64,000 nucleotides of DNA. Source: Phytophthora quininea. Lineage: Eukaryota > Oomycota > Peronosporomycetes > Peronosporales > Peronosporaceae. Within the stretch, counting starts at the first letter, position 1. Each line of letters starts with the position of its first letter. The stretch spans positions 62,001 through 126,000 of the forward strand of contig JAAVTG010000793.1 in assembly GCA_011947345.1 (NCBI GenBank). Reading direction: 5' to 3'. Position numbers and translations under genes: made by a program. The notes beneath the pieces were generated by a model that saw only the letters and a list, made by a program, of their open reading frames with translations, was not told the origin of the DNA and did not search any database. Of this stretch, positions 1 to 12,169 are shown one piece after another.

Positions 1-299
1 GGGAATGCCCAACTTCTCCAAAGCTCAACTCAAGACCCAACAGTTACCGACCAGCACGGAGAGGTGCTATCCGCAATAGCACACTATCCAAATCTAGTTC
101 TCTTCTACTTGTGTCTCTGCCAGTTAGTGGGAACCAAGAGGCCGGCTACACCCAGGCCAGAGCCTGGGTGTCAACACCGACGTATTTCCGGTTCTGGTGA
201 TCTATTTGGAGTGTTAGACACTTCCGGCAGACAATCGAATCACGCTTTCAATCCATCCATCACGTAACAAGCTGTAAACATCCTGCTAGTTCCGCCAGC

Positions 300-1420
300 T
301 CATGAAGGTAACCCTCATGCACTTTGTACGCTTTGGTTTCAGTGCACGAAGAGTCTGGTATGCCGACGGGTCCGTGAATCTTAACAATTTCTCAGCATCA
401 GTGGTCCTATCCAAAGTCTCTCAAGATAATTCGCTCGACGACATCTCCAACGCACTAACTGTGCTGCATTTATGTGCAGAAGAATTCTTCGAGCAGAAGA
501 CGTGCCGCCGAATTAGCTGTGATCGAGGGTTCGTCGAAGAACTACGTTCATTTTGCCTGTGGGGCTCCAAAGATGTCGATACACTGTTATTCTGGTTCGA
601 CAGTATTCTCGAGGAATATCGTGCAGCGACGGAGATAGACGCAAGGCAGGGATCGTCAACTCGCCTAAACATCAAGGCCAAAATGTCTTTTCAGGACCCA
701 GATTTGCAAATTGTGCTATATGTCATTCAATAGGAAAGGCTAGACTCGCTCATGACTGCCCCATCCCACCGATCCAGCATCGACAAACAAACGTTCAGAG
801 AGTCGAAGCGACGCAGCGACGGAAAGAATCGCAAGACACCACACGAGGTTGTTTATGTCCTACCTCGTCGCGGACGACAGTCTGTGTGCATGAAATACCT
901 TGCGACAGACGGGTGCCCATCGAAGTCCGACGAATGCTGCACGTTTCCGAACCAAGCCCATTTCATTCCCGACGTACTCGACACGATGGCCAGAGACTAT
1001 ATCACTAACAATCTGGGAGGCCTACAGCTGGAGCTAAGGTATCGACTCAATTGTGCCAAGAAGTGTGTAAGTCGTCATACACTTTCCATGTCTAGTTACT
1101 CGTCAACCATGTCCTGCGAACAACCGGATTCAAAATCTACGCAAAGTTTGCTCTTGTATCTGCCGTCCCACTCGGATCTTCCTGAACTGTTCTGCATCAC
1201 GCCGAAATCCGTAGTAAGCGTCCGGAATGCATAACAGGCAAGACTCAATTACGAAGTCGCCTGGCGACACAATATTGTGTCAGCACTTGTCACCGAAAAA
1301 CTTACGATTCCAAATTATCTACTCGTGCCCAGAATGGTCAACCGTCAACACCACTCGACCAAGCTCTCTGCAAAAGTCAGTTAGTACTCGTAGACCGCCA
1401 GAATATGTCACTAGCTGAGA
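300..1420 (+). pseudogene. Gag-like relic of a YR retrotransposon
   Basis: Two overlapping frames (302-733 and 752-1234) read as a broken Gag. The second has a CCCH-type pattern near 890-960 (VCMKYLATDGC, then a Cys pair, then QAHF), followed by a helical tail. The same kind of cysteine pattern ends the Gag of the better-preserved element at 44.5-50.2 kb in this window. The frame changes at about 740 and stops follow. Seen: the motif and frame breaks. Inferred: it is the 5' part of the element whose RNase H and recombinase remnants lie downstream on the same strand. Confidence 0.5.
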
Positions 1421-2690
1421 CTATATCACTGTGGCGATATGAATCTCAAAGTGACCCACGCCTTAACAAGGCCCTCGACCCCCAGTGGCTGGATATTCTT
1501 CTCCATGGATATCCACAAAAAGCTCCTGATATAGAAGCTGCCACAGTGGTGTTTCGCATGCGTTCTGATCGCCCCGAGCAGCGGACAAACGCCCGGCCCA
1601 GAACAACGAAAGTACGCAAAAGTTTCCCACGACTCTACTTCGAAGTGTTGGCGAAGGACAAGCAACGGGTACCCAGTTGATTATTGACATGGACACCGCA
1701 CCTGAGTGGTCCGAACTCCGCTTCAGTACTTTCGGTTGTGTACCAAAAAAAGCTTAAACCCTGCTGTCGAAGTGCATTGCATTCATTTTCTGTTCGGGAT
1801 GAGTTGAAGTGGACCCAAGCGGAAGCGGCATGAACCATGTTCCGACAAGCATCATAGCTGGAACGATTGACATCGATATCAATTTGTTTATGGATGCTTC
1901 CAACAGCAGTCTCTGTGTACTGCATCCAGCGGCCCGTGTGTAACGGGGTTACACAAAAGTCATAACCGTGTGTTGAATTTCAACTCTATAGCCATCTGGC
2001 TCTCCACCACTCATTTACATATCTCTTACATTAACTATGCCGCATTGTGGAGTCTATACATTTACACCCAGGTCAGATAATCAACTCAATTCAGTTCTAT
2101 TTCTGCAGTTAATTAGTGTTGTCCTTGTTTTAAGCGACACTGACTCTGCGAGTCTTAGTTACGGGACTGTACATGGTTCTTGTGTAGAACCAAAGGATGA
2201 AAGCCTAAAGACAACGACTCGAGGAGTCCTACGTCTTCCCCTGTGCACGTGCACTGCTACGCAGCCCCGCTGGATCGTGAGTATATACGGGTTCCTTTCG
2301 ACAACGACGAAATAGCAGCTATCAGTGCTCCAAATCTTCAACCTCAAGACACGTTCAGTCTCGATGCCAGAGAGACTTTAAGTGCACTCAATTGGGGACA
2401 AAGATGGAGTCGAATCGCTGCATAACGCCAAGTGCCGGTTCATGTACGGTGCTGGATAGATAACACCACCGCCGTGTCATGGATCAACCAACACTTCATT
2501 TCAAACATTATGGCCAGGAGCTGATGCGAGTCTTATCGTGTGTGGAGATGAAGTTCAATTAACACGCGGATAGCACACCTTTAAGGGTCATCAAACTTCC
2601 TCGCTGATATGGGGTCATAACATGGATCGGCAACTACCCGAAATAATGGTCTAACACTGTATTATGTTGATCCGAGCAGGTGGTTCCCAC
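1405..2690 (+). pseudogene. Pol relic with RNase H remnant
   Basis: 1405-1680 encodes a Pol-like N-terminal stretch (DPQWLDILLHGY region). Much further on, near 2455-2500, DNTTAVSWINQ matches the last conserved acidic block of RNase H; the intact element later in the window has DNTSAVAWQNR at the same place. The intervening reverse transcriptase is unreadable. No complete domain survives, so this is a dead copy. Confidence 0.5.
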
Positions 2691-3430
2691 AAGTTTTCGA
2701 AAACTTTACATCAACAACTCTCTGAATTGCAATAGAGCGATGTAGCGATTCTCCAAGGATCGCGGCAGCCAACTATCGCCTCTACTATTGGTGGAATCAA
2801 GTTGCCATTTCGGACCAATCCCAGGACCGGGCGAAGGTTCGTTAAACCCCAGGGTGTCGCTACCCTGGGTGCCGCTATGCCGAGATGGTCGCTATTGCGA
2901 ACCATCGCCTGGTCGTTAAATCTTCGGATGGGTGGCTCCGACGGCGATGCTAGTATTTCACTTGACATTTGTATAGATTCATCGATAAGGGTAGGATTAG
3001 AGAGAGTAAGAGCTCGCGAGGGCGATACAAACAGAGCAGAATTTCCCCCGACTTCCCAAGCGGTCAAGCGTCCTAGGTAAGCACCTTGCCCTGTTGTCGT
3101 GGGTTATGCCTGCCAGCGAACACAGACCTTCGTGAAGTGAGTGTTCGTTTGGTCAGGCCAAGAATGAGAAGTGGTAGTTAGAGTGTATTTGGTTTGACCC
3201 TATTAATAGGGGACTGTTGGGCGAAAGGGCCCCTGTGTTGGAGTGCTAGTCGCATTCCAACGTGACTTCCAGCCGGGGTTATACTCCGGCGCCCCCGTCA
3301 GAGAGTCCACGGGACTAGGCAACCTTCGTCTGCTGGTGCCACGGGGTTTTTGAGTGTGTGAGAGAGTGTTTAGACGTACAGACGAAGGCTCGTGCCTGTA
3401 GCGTCGGCTTATATTTGCCTACAGAGTAGA
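2690..3430. other. Unassigned segment between RNase H and recombinase relics
   Basis: This 740-base stretch separates the RNase H remnant from the recombinase remnant of the same element. Open frames exist on both strands (2802-3080 plus, 2711-3067 minus), but neither resembles a known family. The GC-richer block at 3180-3430, with ggggactgttgggcgaaagg-like text, could be an inserted LTR or leader. I could not find terminal repeats that would prove an insertion. Confidence 0.25.
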
Positions 3431-4530
3431 TAGTGAGTGGAGGCCACACCGGCTCGGGCAGAGTCGGATCTGGTTCCTTCAGACCACGGCCAACATTCGC
3501 CTGACGTTCTGGAAGGTGTATTGTTGTGTGCGGGAGCTCGCTGCTACCTTAGCGAAAGTTCAGTGGATTCCTACACCCCAATAGCGCTCTCTTGCCGACT
3601 CCACCTGGAAAATCTATCTTGGATCATGGCGTTAATGGTGCACGTACTCCAATGTGCCGATCTGGCTGGACGTAAACAACGCCTGCAATCAATCGCTTCA
3701 ATTGGTTATGTTTGCAGTTAGCACGTGGAAAGGAAACGACGAAGATGGTACCGGCCGATTTGATACCGTTCAGACTAAACTCGTCCACATGCGCTGGTGT
3801 CATCAAGTCGGTGCCAACTTCCGACCAATTTTGCTGCCCGAACATGACCTCGCACTGCAAGGTATGCGACGAATCAGCCTTACACGCCGTGAACGCAGCG
3901 CCGTTACGATCACGATGCTTGAAGTCATTATCCGCGCAGCCGACATGTCCAGCACCCAGCACCGCGTCATTAGTGAGGCTGCGGTGCTGGGCATCTTCTT
4001 TGCCTGCGCGGGACAGAGTACCTAAGCTCGAGGTCAACGAGACAAGGATGCCGCCTCCAAATCAAAGACATCCTAGCAGCTGACGATCAAGGCAAGTCAA
4101 CAACTCGATTTCAGCACGCGGCCTCCGTATTAATTACACTCCGTGCAAGCAAAACCGACCAAGCCAGGAAGGGTGCAACAAGAACACTGGTGAAAAGCGG
4201 TCGAGCCCCAGTTTGTCCAGCATTCGCAGCGCTATTGCTCCTACGTAACGTGTCGCGCTTAAAATTACCCGTCGACAAGCCAATCTGCTCAACAAGTTGG
4301 AACAAGATGGTGACGTCGGATGCCATGACGACAATCCTAAGAAAGGCTACAGTCGCCTGTGACGAAGACCCAAGTCCGCTCTCCGCTCACTCTCTGAGAG
4401 TGGTGGCGCTGCAGCCCTACACACAGCTGATGTAACCGCCGACACTATCAAAATGCACGGTCCATGGACGTCGGACGCGTACCAAGTATACTTACGCCAA
4501 GACCGCGCGTTCTCACTACAGCTAGGTAGG
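3430..4530 (+). pseudogene. Tyrosine recombinase relic (DIRS/Ngaro type)
   Basis: 3654-4025 reads as the N-terminal and central part of a YR integrase (GMRRISLTRRERSAVTI, then AAVLGIFFACAGQST, equivalent to AFFFLLRRSE in the intact copy). Near 4380 SAHSLR is the H-x-x-R box, and near 4452-4490 MHGPWTSDAYQVYL carries the terminal His/Trp and Tyr positions. These pieces lie in different frames, so the enzyme is broken. It completes the Gag, RNase H, YR order of the element that starts near position 1. Confidence 0.6.
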
Positions 4531-4539
4531 TAGACGACT

Positions 4540-5427
4540 TCCATCCGTGGAAATTTAAAAAAATGCCCTCAAGCTGACTCAACATCATGGGGGCAAAGCC
4601 AGCACATGTACTCGCTCCAGCTTCTGAACAAATTCAGTTGTCAATTTGCCCCTACTTTAAGTCATGACGCTGCTCTGGTGAAACTATTGGCTTATTCCAC
4701 AAAATCGCACCAACTCATGGTTATATTCTTCACTTGCTGCTTCCAGATCGAACCCCAGTAAGAACCGGACAGGGATATTCTTTAATTTTTCCTCTCGTTC
4801 TCTACCATGAAATAATGCCTTCAAAATAAATTTTCAAGCACCTTTGTCGATGTCTCCGACGGCCGCCAGCAGACCCAACGATTTTTATTGCCTTGGTTTT
4901 ATTATTATAGAGTAAATATATGAACTTAGGATCACAGAGACCATAATCTGGAGGTGAACTGTGCAGCAACACCTCCAAAGCGTTGTCGGACTCCTAGATA
5001 TCAAACTCGGGGTGCGGCAGTAAGATCGGCTTATTTGCGAGCATAGGAAAAAGCGGCTGAAGTTCGAGTAGAACGGCTTAGATTCGAGTAGCCATACTGC
5101 ATTTGCTCAACCGGTGACCAGATTACAGTAGCTTTGGTCGCTACGTTCGATATTATCCAGGACAGTGATACCGGGGCCGGGGGGTTGCAGTTCGATAAGA
5201 AAACAAAAGGAACAGGGGAGATTGAACGCTAAGTCAGCATTACAATGCATCAAAACTTTTAAGTCTTCAGAGCTCAAAGTCAGAATTTTTGATAATACGT
5301 AAAAAAATTCGTTAGCACAACAGCGCGAAAACGCATCTTTGTTGCGAGCATAGCACACAAGTAGTCCAGTCATCTGAATAACACGAATGTAACTCTCAAA
5401 CTTATTTACTTTGAGACGAAAAAGCCA
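4540..5427. other. Gene-free AT-rich stretch
   Basis: No credible coding sequence. The 88-codon minus frame at 5107-5373 has no recognisable domain. The stretch lies between the YR retrotransposon relic and the PiggyBac-like left end at 5428. I see no clear repeat or RNA gene in it. Confidence 0.5.
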
Positions 5428-5448
5428 TTAACCCTTTCGCTACCGGGG
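5428..5448 (+). repeat. Left PiggyBac-like terminus
   Basis: TTAA at 5428-5431 is followed by CCCTTTCGCTACCGGGG. It pairs as an inverted repeat with the right end at 12594-12614. Confidence 0.5.
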
Positions 5449-5639
5449 ATTTGAGTGGCTGGTACATGCAAAACGGAGTAGACACCAGTAAAATCCAGCG
5501 TTGTGATTGGTCAAAAATGTAGTCGAACTTTCTGAAAAACTTTAGTAAAACCTTTAGGAGCAATATAGTGCATGTATTGTCACCTGGCAATGTTGTGGAC
5601 CACACACAACTGCGATGACACGATCACTTTTGCACCAGT

Positions 5640-6540
5640 CTCTGGTAAAGATTAGCTGCTTGATCGAACGACTTATCCGGCTTCTTCGCGGTTATATCCA
5701 CAGCTCAAGGGGTCGGACGCCATCATACCGGCCATGACGGCGCACTGCCATGCCCGGTCGTCAAGACTACACTGCTTCTCTCCGCCAAGCCCGCATCAAA
5801 GCCTCACAACACGATCACGGATGGGATGTTCCAGGACTTGGTCGGCAGAGCTCCTTCTGCCGCGAAACCTTCGATATCGGCAGCGGCGCTGCTGATATCG
5901 TCGCCGAGACCGGCGACAAAGTCTACACGATATCTCCCACGGACGGCCCCGGTGACTACACTCAAGCCCCGCAACCTGGTCTTCTACCCAGCTGCCAGCC
6001 TGGATCTCATTGCGCTGACCAAGCAATAAGTTTTTGTTGAGCGCAAGATCTAGAGCGCGATTGCGCTTATTCTGTGAGGGAGAAACTCCACTGGCATCGT
6101 CAGCGTCAAACTATCTCACGTCGTCGACAAGCAAAGATACTTTGTCAAGGGTCTTCGTGCAAACCAAATGGTAGACTACCACAAGGAGAAGTGATCGGAG
6201 CTTTTGCAACCTCACTTGATCGACATCATCTACGACTGCGGCATGAAGCAGCACGCGTGGAACCAACGCGCGCAAGGCATTTAAAGAAGGACTCGGGCTT
6301 CTTTGTCGGGCTGCTGCCGCTGAAGGACCCCATCATCCCAGGCTCGGCGGCAAGAATATTGGCCACGTCAGCGTTTATCTGTCTGGAAGCATCCTCGGCG
6401 CGATCAATAAGATCGTGAAGAAAGGTGCGTTGGTGTCGGTCGTCGACTCGCTCCACCCGTTTGAAGACCTCCTGCAGGCAACAGACCAGACGCTCATGGC
6501 AATTTGGTCATCGAAGTGAACCAGCACTGAAGCAGTTCTA
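5640..6540 (+). pseudogene. Degenerate coding relic, unrecognised
   Basis: Several frames have coding-like composition broken by shifts: 5826-6029 (LVGRAPSAAKPSISAAALL region), a frame near 6095-6270 with SHVVDKQRYFVKGLRANQMV and DIIYDCGMKQHAW, and one near 6350-6520 ending DQTLMAIWSSK. The mixture suggests one or two host genes captured and decayed inside the block. I do not recognise the family. Confidence 0.35.
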
Positions 6541-6608
6541 ACAACACATCCTAGTTGTAATTCAACCTCTTCCCAGCAGACCAAACAAACTTCCATTTAC
6601 TTATCAAC

Positions 6609-7517
6609 GTGTCAAACATGAGTACCTTCCAGAATGACGACAAGGAGGACAAGTGGCGCGAGGACCGCACAAACCTCTACGAGGAGCTCTACGAAGGCGG
6701 CAAGAGGCATCTGGTCCGTAAATCCGTCCGCAAGATGAGTTATGTCCTATTCACCAGCTCCCAAAGCTTTAGGTACTTCATTGGCAAATTGACACGTTAG
6801 GGAGAACTTCACTATCGGCAAGACGCTCGAGTCCATGCCGTACCAATTCCCGACCGAGAACGACGGCGTCGCTCATCTGCGCCCCCATCGCAGAACCACT
6901 GGCCGAGCGTTGCCACGAGATCGGCTCTACACTGACGGAATCATGAGCTGGAGACCGACAACGCCGTGAACTGCGTCACCCAGCAGGACTCGATACACGT
7001 GATGCTGTTCCACACATCCCACGCGGACGACTTGGCCCCCAACGGCTGGCTGCGCTTTGACGACGACAGTGAGCAGCTCCAGGCCATATGCGACTGGTGG
7101 CGCCCTTCCGACTGCAGCCTGTGATGGTCCTCATGGCTACCTCCGGCTCCATCATTATGCTGTCTGAGTGTCTCTCGGCAGAGCAGGACGGCGTTGTCTA
7201 CTCCAACAAGGTGTCAACAAGAACCCCGAGCTATCGGTCGACTACATCCGTCTCGTGGCCAAGGAGTCCTTCTCCTACGCCCCGCAGACCGACACGCGTG
7301 TCATCATCCACCCGACACTCGGAGGGTGCTGTCTGCCGATTTCAGCGAAGAGGAGCTCAAGAAGGTTCGTGCCAAGTGCGAGGAGGTGCCGGCCGAGCTG
7401 CAGAAGGACCCGCAGTCGGTACTACTCGACAAGCTCTGGTTCATGCAGGAGACGCACCACTTGTCCCCTCAAGACCCCAAGACGGAGACTCCACTGCTGG
7501 GCAGTGTCAAGGAGTGA
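6609..7517 (+). pseudogene. Unrecognised gene relic, left copy
   Basis: Pieces in different frames follow one another: a charged start at 6618 (MSTFQNDDKEDKW), ENFTIGKTLESMPYQF at about 6802, CVTQQDSIHVMLFHTSHADD at about 6972, VNKNPELSVDYIRLVAKES at about 7210, and a C-terminus ending TPLLGSVKE at 7517. The order is consistent with a single protein broken by several indels. The part from 6799 on is repeated inverted at 11228-11946 with the same frame breaks, so the decay came before the duplication. No domain identified. Confidence 0.4.
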
Positions 7518-9310
7518 GAACAGAGTTAGCGAATAGGACGATGAATTGTAAGGTGACCTGGAGCGCTCTGTGGCACTACCTTGAAAAGACGCGATACCAT
7601 TTTGACGGGTAGCCTTCCCTCGATCATGTTGAACCAGGACGACCTGCTATGTGTGGCACTGCTGTTCTGCGCCATTTTCGCCGTGGAATCCCTGAGCTTC
7701 TGCTCCATCTTTGCAGCCACAAGGCCGATCCTTGCCGCCGTCGGCATGTACTTTATCTCATCCTGCAATCCCCACGCAAGGTATCAACTCTGCCGATAAG
7801 TAAGCTGGGATATCTTCGCGGATGAATTGCTTTGTATTTTGCAGCGTTGCTGTGAGCAAGGCGCTGACGGTGGCGCCTGTCAACGCACTGGGTTTCAGCG
7901 ACCTCGCTACAGTCTCCTGGGCATTCTGTACTCGCCCCGAGAGGCTTAGATGCAGACCGATAACGCCATTAAGACCTTCAGAACAATTCTGTTCGCTACA
8001 GACACAGCAATCATCATCCCACTCATCCAACTGCAGCGCACCGACCCCGCTCGGTACGCTTCTATTCATTACGCCCATGTACCTGCTCGTTGGGATCATC
8101 ACGTACTACCAATTCAGCTACACTAATTCGGACACGTTGCTGGATCAGTTGCTACAGACAAGCTCTGCGAGAAAGCTAGCCTCTTTCCTCAACGGATGCA
8201 CGCGTTGCAAATGCAATCGGCGGTTGTGTACGCGTAGCTTTCGGTTTGATCGCCAACTTCACTCGGAGGAGGCGCCGCCGACTGGAAAGAAGGATTGCTG
8301 CTGTACAGAATCCGTCGTCTTCGAGGTTGTTCACGGTCGGCGTCCCCGGAGGAGTGGACGTTGGCGGGGTGAAGCTACCAACAGCAGCAGAGCACCGACA
8401 ATGAGCTTGCTTAGTCCAGTTGCGGCAGCCTTGGCAGCTTTGATCGACAGGGACTGTTTCAGAACATCGTGGGCAGTGTATTTGCCTAGAATGTAGCGCT
8501 CCATGTCGAACAGCGTCGGATTGAGCAGTGACGAGAATGCAATCGTGACGTGAAGCACGACGGTAACAGTGTGGTCGCAGGCCTTTCTCGCCATCATGTT
8601 CCAGGCGTCGTTCGTGGACATTCTGAGCTTCATCGGTGCCACGGCAGTCACCGTTTCCTGCATGGTGATGCCGTGTCTGTGCTACTTCCGAGTGCGCCCG
8701 ATCGCCACCAACACGTTCAGGGGCAAGTGTGATCGAACCATGTGCTACATGATGATCGTCAGCAGCATTGTGCTGGGTAGCTACTACGCCGTCAGTGTGC
8801 TGAGCGACATTAGCCGTGGCATGCAGCACTTTCATCTGTTCCAGAACGCAGGAAGCAACGAGTTGACCACCGCCAGCAACGCCACCCTCGCGTACGAGTA
8901 CCCGTACTGCCAAGTAGGCCGACGGGATGTTGTGTTGAGCGATCGACTGTCCCAGTTCACGACGCGTTCGAAGTAGTTCACATTGCTGCGGGGCTTCAAA
9001 GCACAAGCTTGGTGGCGTTCGACCGTGGCGCGCATCGGCATCGACTGCCGCGCGGAACCGTATCTGCAAGGCCACGCACGGCCGTCGGCCTCGACCGCAA
9101 GACTCGTGCACGGCACCTTTTGAATGGTTGCATCGGCGATACCACCGATATTTGCCGGTCGGCATACGTCCATGTGGACATGTACGGATTGGTCGGATGA
9201 AGGTGCGGGGTCGGCGACGCGCGAACTGCCGTGCCGTGTTGGGCGTGCTAGGAGTCGTCGTCGACGCGGAGGGTAGCGCCAACCCCGCTTGATACGAACG
9301 GTAGCAGCGC
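6799..9310 (+). repeat. Palindrome, left arm (2512 bases)
   Basis: This arm and 9435-11946 are reverse complements about the axis 9372.5; every corresponding pair of positions sums to 18745. Outer homology stops sharply at 6799/11946 and inner homology at 9310/9435, leaving a 124-base unpaired centre. At least five substitutions show up as amino-acid differences between matching frames (for example near 8003, 8200, 8729, 8932 and 9061), so identity is about 99.8 percent. Confidence 0.9.
7619..8976 (+). pseudogene. Amino-acid/auxin permease (AAAP) relic, left copy
   Basis: Hydrophobic pieces fit an oomycete AAAP transporter: about 7960-8085 gives TFRTILFATDTAIIIPLIQL then RTDPARYASIHYA, and 8569-8976 gives FVDILSFIGATAVTVSCMV, followed by another membrane span near the C-terminus. 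A middle segment (HVTIAFSSLLNPTLFDMERY) is on the opposite strand at about 8390-8568, so the gene has an internal inversion as well as frameshifts. Intact AAAPs transport amino acids across the membrane with about 10-11 spans; this copy cannot make one. Family assignment is from memory of motifs. Confidence 0.55.
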
Positions 9311-9434
9311 ATTCGGCTCGTGAAAATTGCACTGGTGCAGTTCGCATAGGCGTATGCTGACCAGCTAAAATCGCTGCTACTCTCCTGTCTGAGAGCCGAA
9401 GACTTGCAACCACCCCGGTTAGACAGAACCGAAC
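9311..9434. other. Palindrome centre (124 bases)
   Basis: Unpaired sequence between the two arms. It contains no open frame of note. Near-homology (gagccgaat against gaaccgaac) continues a few bases into it, so the original axis may have been closer to symmetric. Confidence 0.7.
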
Positions 9435-9768
9435 GCGCTGCTACCGTTCGTATCAAGCGGGGTTGGCGCTACCCTCCGCGTCGACGACGACTCCTAGCAC
9501 GCCCAACACGGCACGGCAGTTCGCGCGTCGCCGACCCCGCACCTTCATCCGACCAATCCGTACATGTCCACATGGACGTATGCCGACCGGCAAATATCGG
9601 TGGTATCGCCGATGCAACCATTCAAAAGGTGCCGTGCACGAGTCTTGCGGTCGAGGCCGACGGCCGTGCGTGGCCTTGCAGATACAGTTCCGCGCGGCAG
9701 TCGATGCCGATGCGCGCCACGGTCGAACGCCACCAAGCTTGTGCTTTGAAGCCCCGCAGCAATGTGAA

Positions 9769-11126
9769 CTACTTCGAACGCGTCGTGAACTGGGACAGTC
9801 GATCGCTCAACACAACATCCCGTCGGCCTTCTTGGCAGTACGGGTACTCGTACGCGAGGGTGGCGTTGCTGGCGGTGGTCAACTCGTTGCTTCCTGCGTT
9901 CTGGAACAGATGAAAGTGCTGCATGCCACGGCTAATGTCGCTCAGCACACTGACGGCGTAGTAGCTACCCAGCACAATGCTGCTGACGATCATCATGTAG
10001 CACATGGTTCGATCACATTTGCCCCTGAACGTGTTGGTGGCGATCGGGCGCACTCGGAAGTAGCACAGACACGGCATCACCATGCAGGAAACGGTGACTG
10101 CCGTGGCACCGATGAAGCTCAGAATGTCCACGAACGACGCCTGGAACATGATGGCGAGAAAGGCCTGCGACCACACTGTTACCGTCGTGCTTCACGTCAC
10201 GATTGCATTCTCGTCACTGCTCAATCCGACGCTGTTCGACATGGAGCGCTACATTCTAGGCAAATACACTGCCCACGATGTTCTGAAACAGTCCCTGTCG
10301 ATCAAAGCTGCCAAGGCTGCCGCAACTGGACTAAGCAAGCTCATTGTCGGTGCTCTGCTGCTGTTGGTAGCTTCACCCCGCCAACGTCCACTCCTCCGGG
10401 GACGCCGACCGTGAACAACCTCGAAGACGACGGATTCTGTACAGCAGCAATCCTTCTTTCCAGTCGGCGGCGCCTCCTCCGAGTGAAGTTGGCGATCAAA
10501 CCGAAAGCTACGCGTACACAACCGCCGATTGCATTTGCAACGCGTGCGTCCGTTGAGGAAAGAGGCTAGCTTTCTCGCAGAGCTTGTCTGTAGCAACTGA
10601 TCCAGCAACGTGTCCGAATTAGTGTAGCTGAATTGGTAGTACGTGATGATCCCAACGAGCAGGTACATGGGCGTAATGAATAGAAGCGTACCGAGCGGGG
10701 TCGGTGCGCTGCAGTTGGATGAGTGGGATGATGATTGCTGTGCCTGTAGCGAACAGAATTGTTCTGAAGGTCTTAATGGCGTTATCGGTCTGCATCTAAG
10801 CCTCTCGGGGCGAGTACAGAATGCCCAGGAGACTGTAGCGAGGTCGCTGAAACCCAGTGCGTTGACAGGCGCCACCGTCAGCGCCTTGCTCACAGCAACG
10901 CTGCAAAATACAAAGCAATTCATCCGCGAAGATATCCCAGCTTACTTATCGGCAGAGTTGATACCTTGCGTGGGGATTGCAGGATGAGATAAAGTACATG
11001 CCGACGGCGGCAAGGATCGGCCTTGTGGCTGCAAAGATGGAGCAGAAGCTCAGGGATTCCACGGCGAAAATGGCGCAGAACAGCAGTGCCACACATAGCA
11101 GGTCGTCCTGGTTCAACATGATCGAG
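9769..11126 (-). pseudogene. Amino-acid permease (AAAP) relic, right copy
   Basis: Mirror copy of 7619-8976 with the same frame breaks and the same internal inversion (inverted piece at about 10177-10355). A few substitutions distinguish it, such as Glu for Val near 9813. The shared lesions show the permease was already broken and internally inverted when the palindrome formed. Confidence 0.55.
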
Positions 11127-11227
11127 GGAAGGCTACCCGTCAAAATGGTATCGCGTCTTTTCAAGGTAGTGCCACAGAGCGCTCCAGGTCACCTTACAAT
11201 TCATCGTCCTATTCGCTAACTCTGTTC

Positions 11228-11946
11228 TCACTCCTTGACACTGCCCAGCAGTGGAGTCTCCGTCTTGGGGTCTTGAGGGGACAAGTGGTGCGTCTCCTGC
11301 ATGAACCAGAGCTTGTCGAGTAGTACCGACTGCGGGTCCTTCTGCAGCTCGGCCGGCACCTCCTCGCACTTGGCACGAACCTTCTTGAGCTCCTCTTCGC
11401 TGAAATCGGCAGACAGCACCCTCCGAGTGTCGGGTGGATGATGACACGCGTGTCGGTCTGCGGGGCGTAGGAGAAGGACTCCTTGGCCACGAGACGGATG
11501 TAGTCGACCGATAGCTCGGGGTTCTTGTTGACACCTTGTTGGAGTAGACAACGCCGTCCTGCTCTGCCGAGAGACACTCAGACAGCATAATGATGGAGCC
11601 GGAGGTAGCCATGAGGACCATCACAGGCTGCAGTCGGAAGGGCGCCACCAGTCGCATATGGCCTGGAGCTGCTCACTGTCGTCGTCAAAGCGCAGCCAGC
11701 CGTTGGGGGCCAAGTCGTCCGCGTGGGATGTGTGGAACAGCATCACGTGTATCGAGTCCTGCTGGGTGACGCAGTTCACGGCGTTGTCGGTCTCCAGCTC
11801 ATGATTCCGTCAGTGTAGAGCCGATCTCGTGGCAACGCTCGGCCAGTGGTTCTGCGATGGGGGCGCAGATGAGCGACGCCGTCGTTCTCGGTCGGGAATT
11901 GGTACGGCATGGACTCGAGCGTCTTGCCGATAGTGAAGTTCTCCCT
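11228..11946 (-). pseudogene. Unrecognised gene relic, right copy
   Basis: Mirror of 6799-7517. On this side, homology stops at 11946 and runs into a different upstream context (a minus-strand frame ending SKRGKSVKIA). It has the same lesions as the left copy. Confidence 0.45.
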
Positions 11947-12169
11947 GACGCGATTTTAACGGACTTGCCGCGTTTAGAGAATGGTTTGGAACAAAGGGAA
12001 TACATTGGAAAAGATGCTTTGGATCGACCAATTCCAAGCGAATCCCGGCAAGCTGTCTCCGGCGACGGACACAGCACAGTATTATTTTCGTGATTATTCT
12101 GATGCTTTTCAGAGTAAGTGATACGCTGTGAACAACGACATAAATCATCAGAAATATGCTCTTTCCTAC

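Larger units (their letters stand above)
9435..11946 (-). repeat. Palindrome, right arm (2512 bases)
   Basis: Reverse complement of 6799-9310 (see left arm). Its outer edge at 11946 abuts sequence unrelated to the left flank, so the two arms have different neighbours. This argues against a simple local hairpin artefact at the outer junctions but does not exclude an assembly chimera at the centre. Confidence 0.9.

Noticed and set aside
1930..1960. Gypsy LTR start (tgtaacggggttacac)
   Set aside because: Only a short resemblance from memory, with no partner LTR, primer site or protein motif nearby.
8176..9456. A 426-codon minus frame and its 368-codon mirror at 9463-10569
   Set aside because: They run antisense through the permease relic with Arg/His/Pro-rich text and no domain; they are shadows of the GC-rich coding strand.
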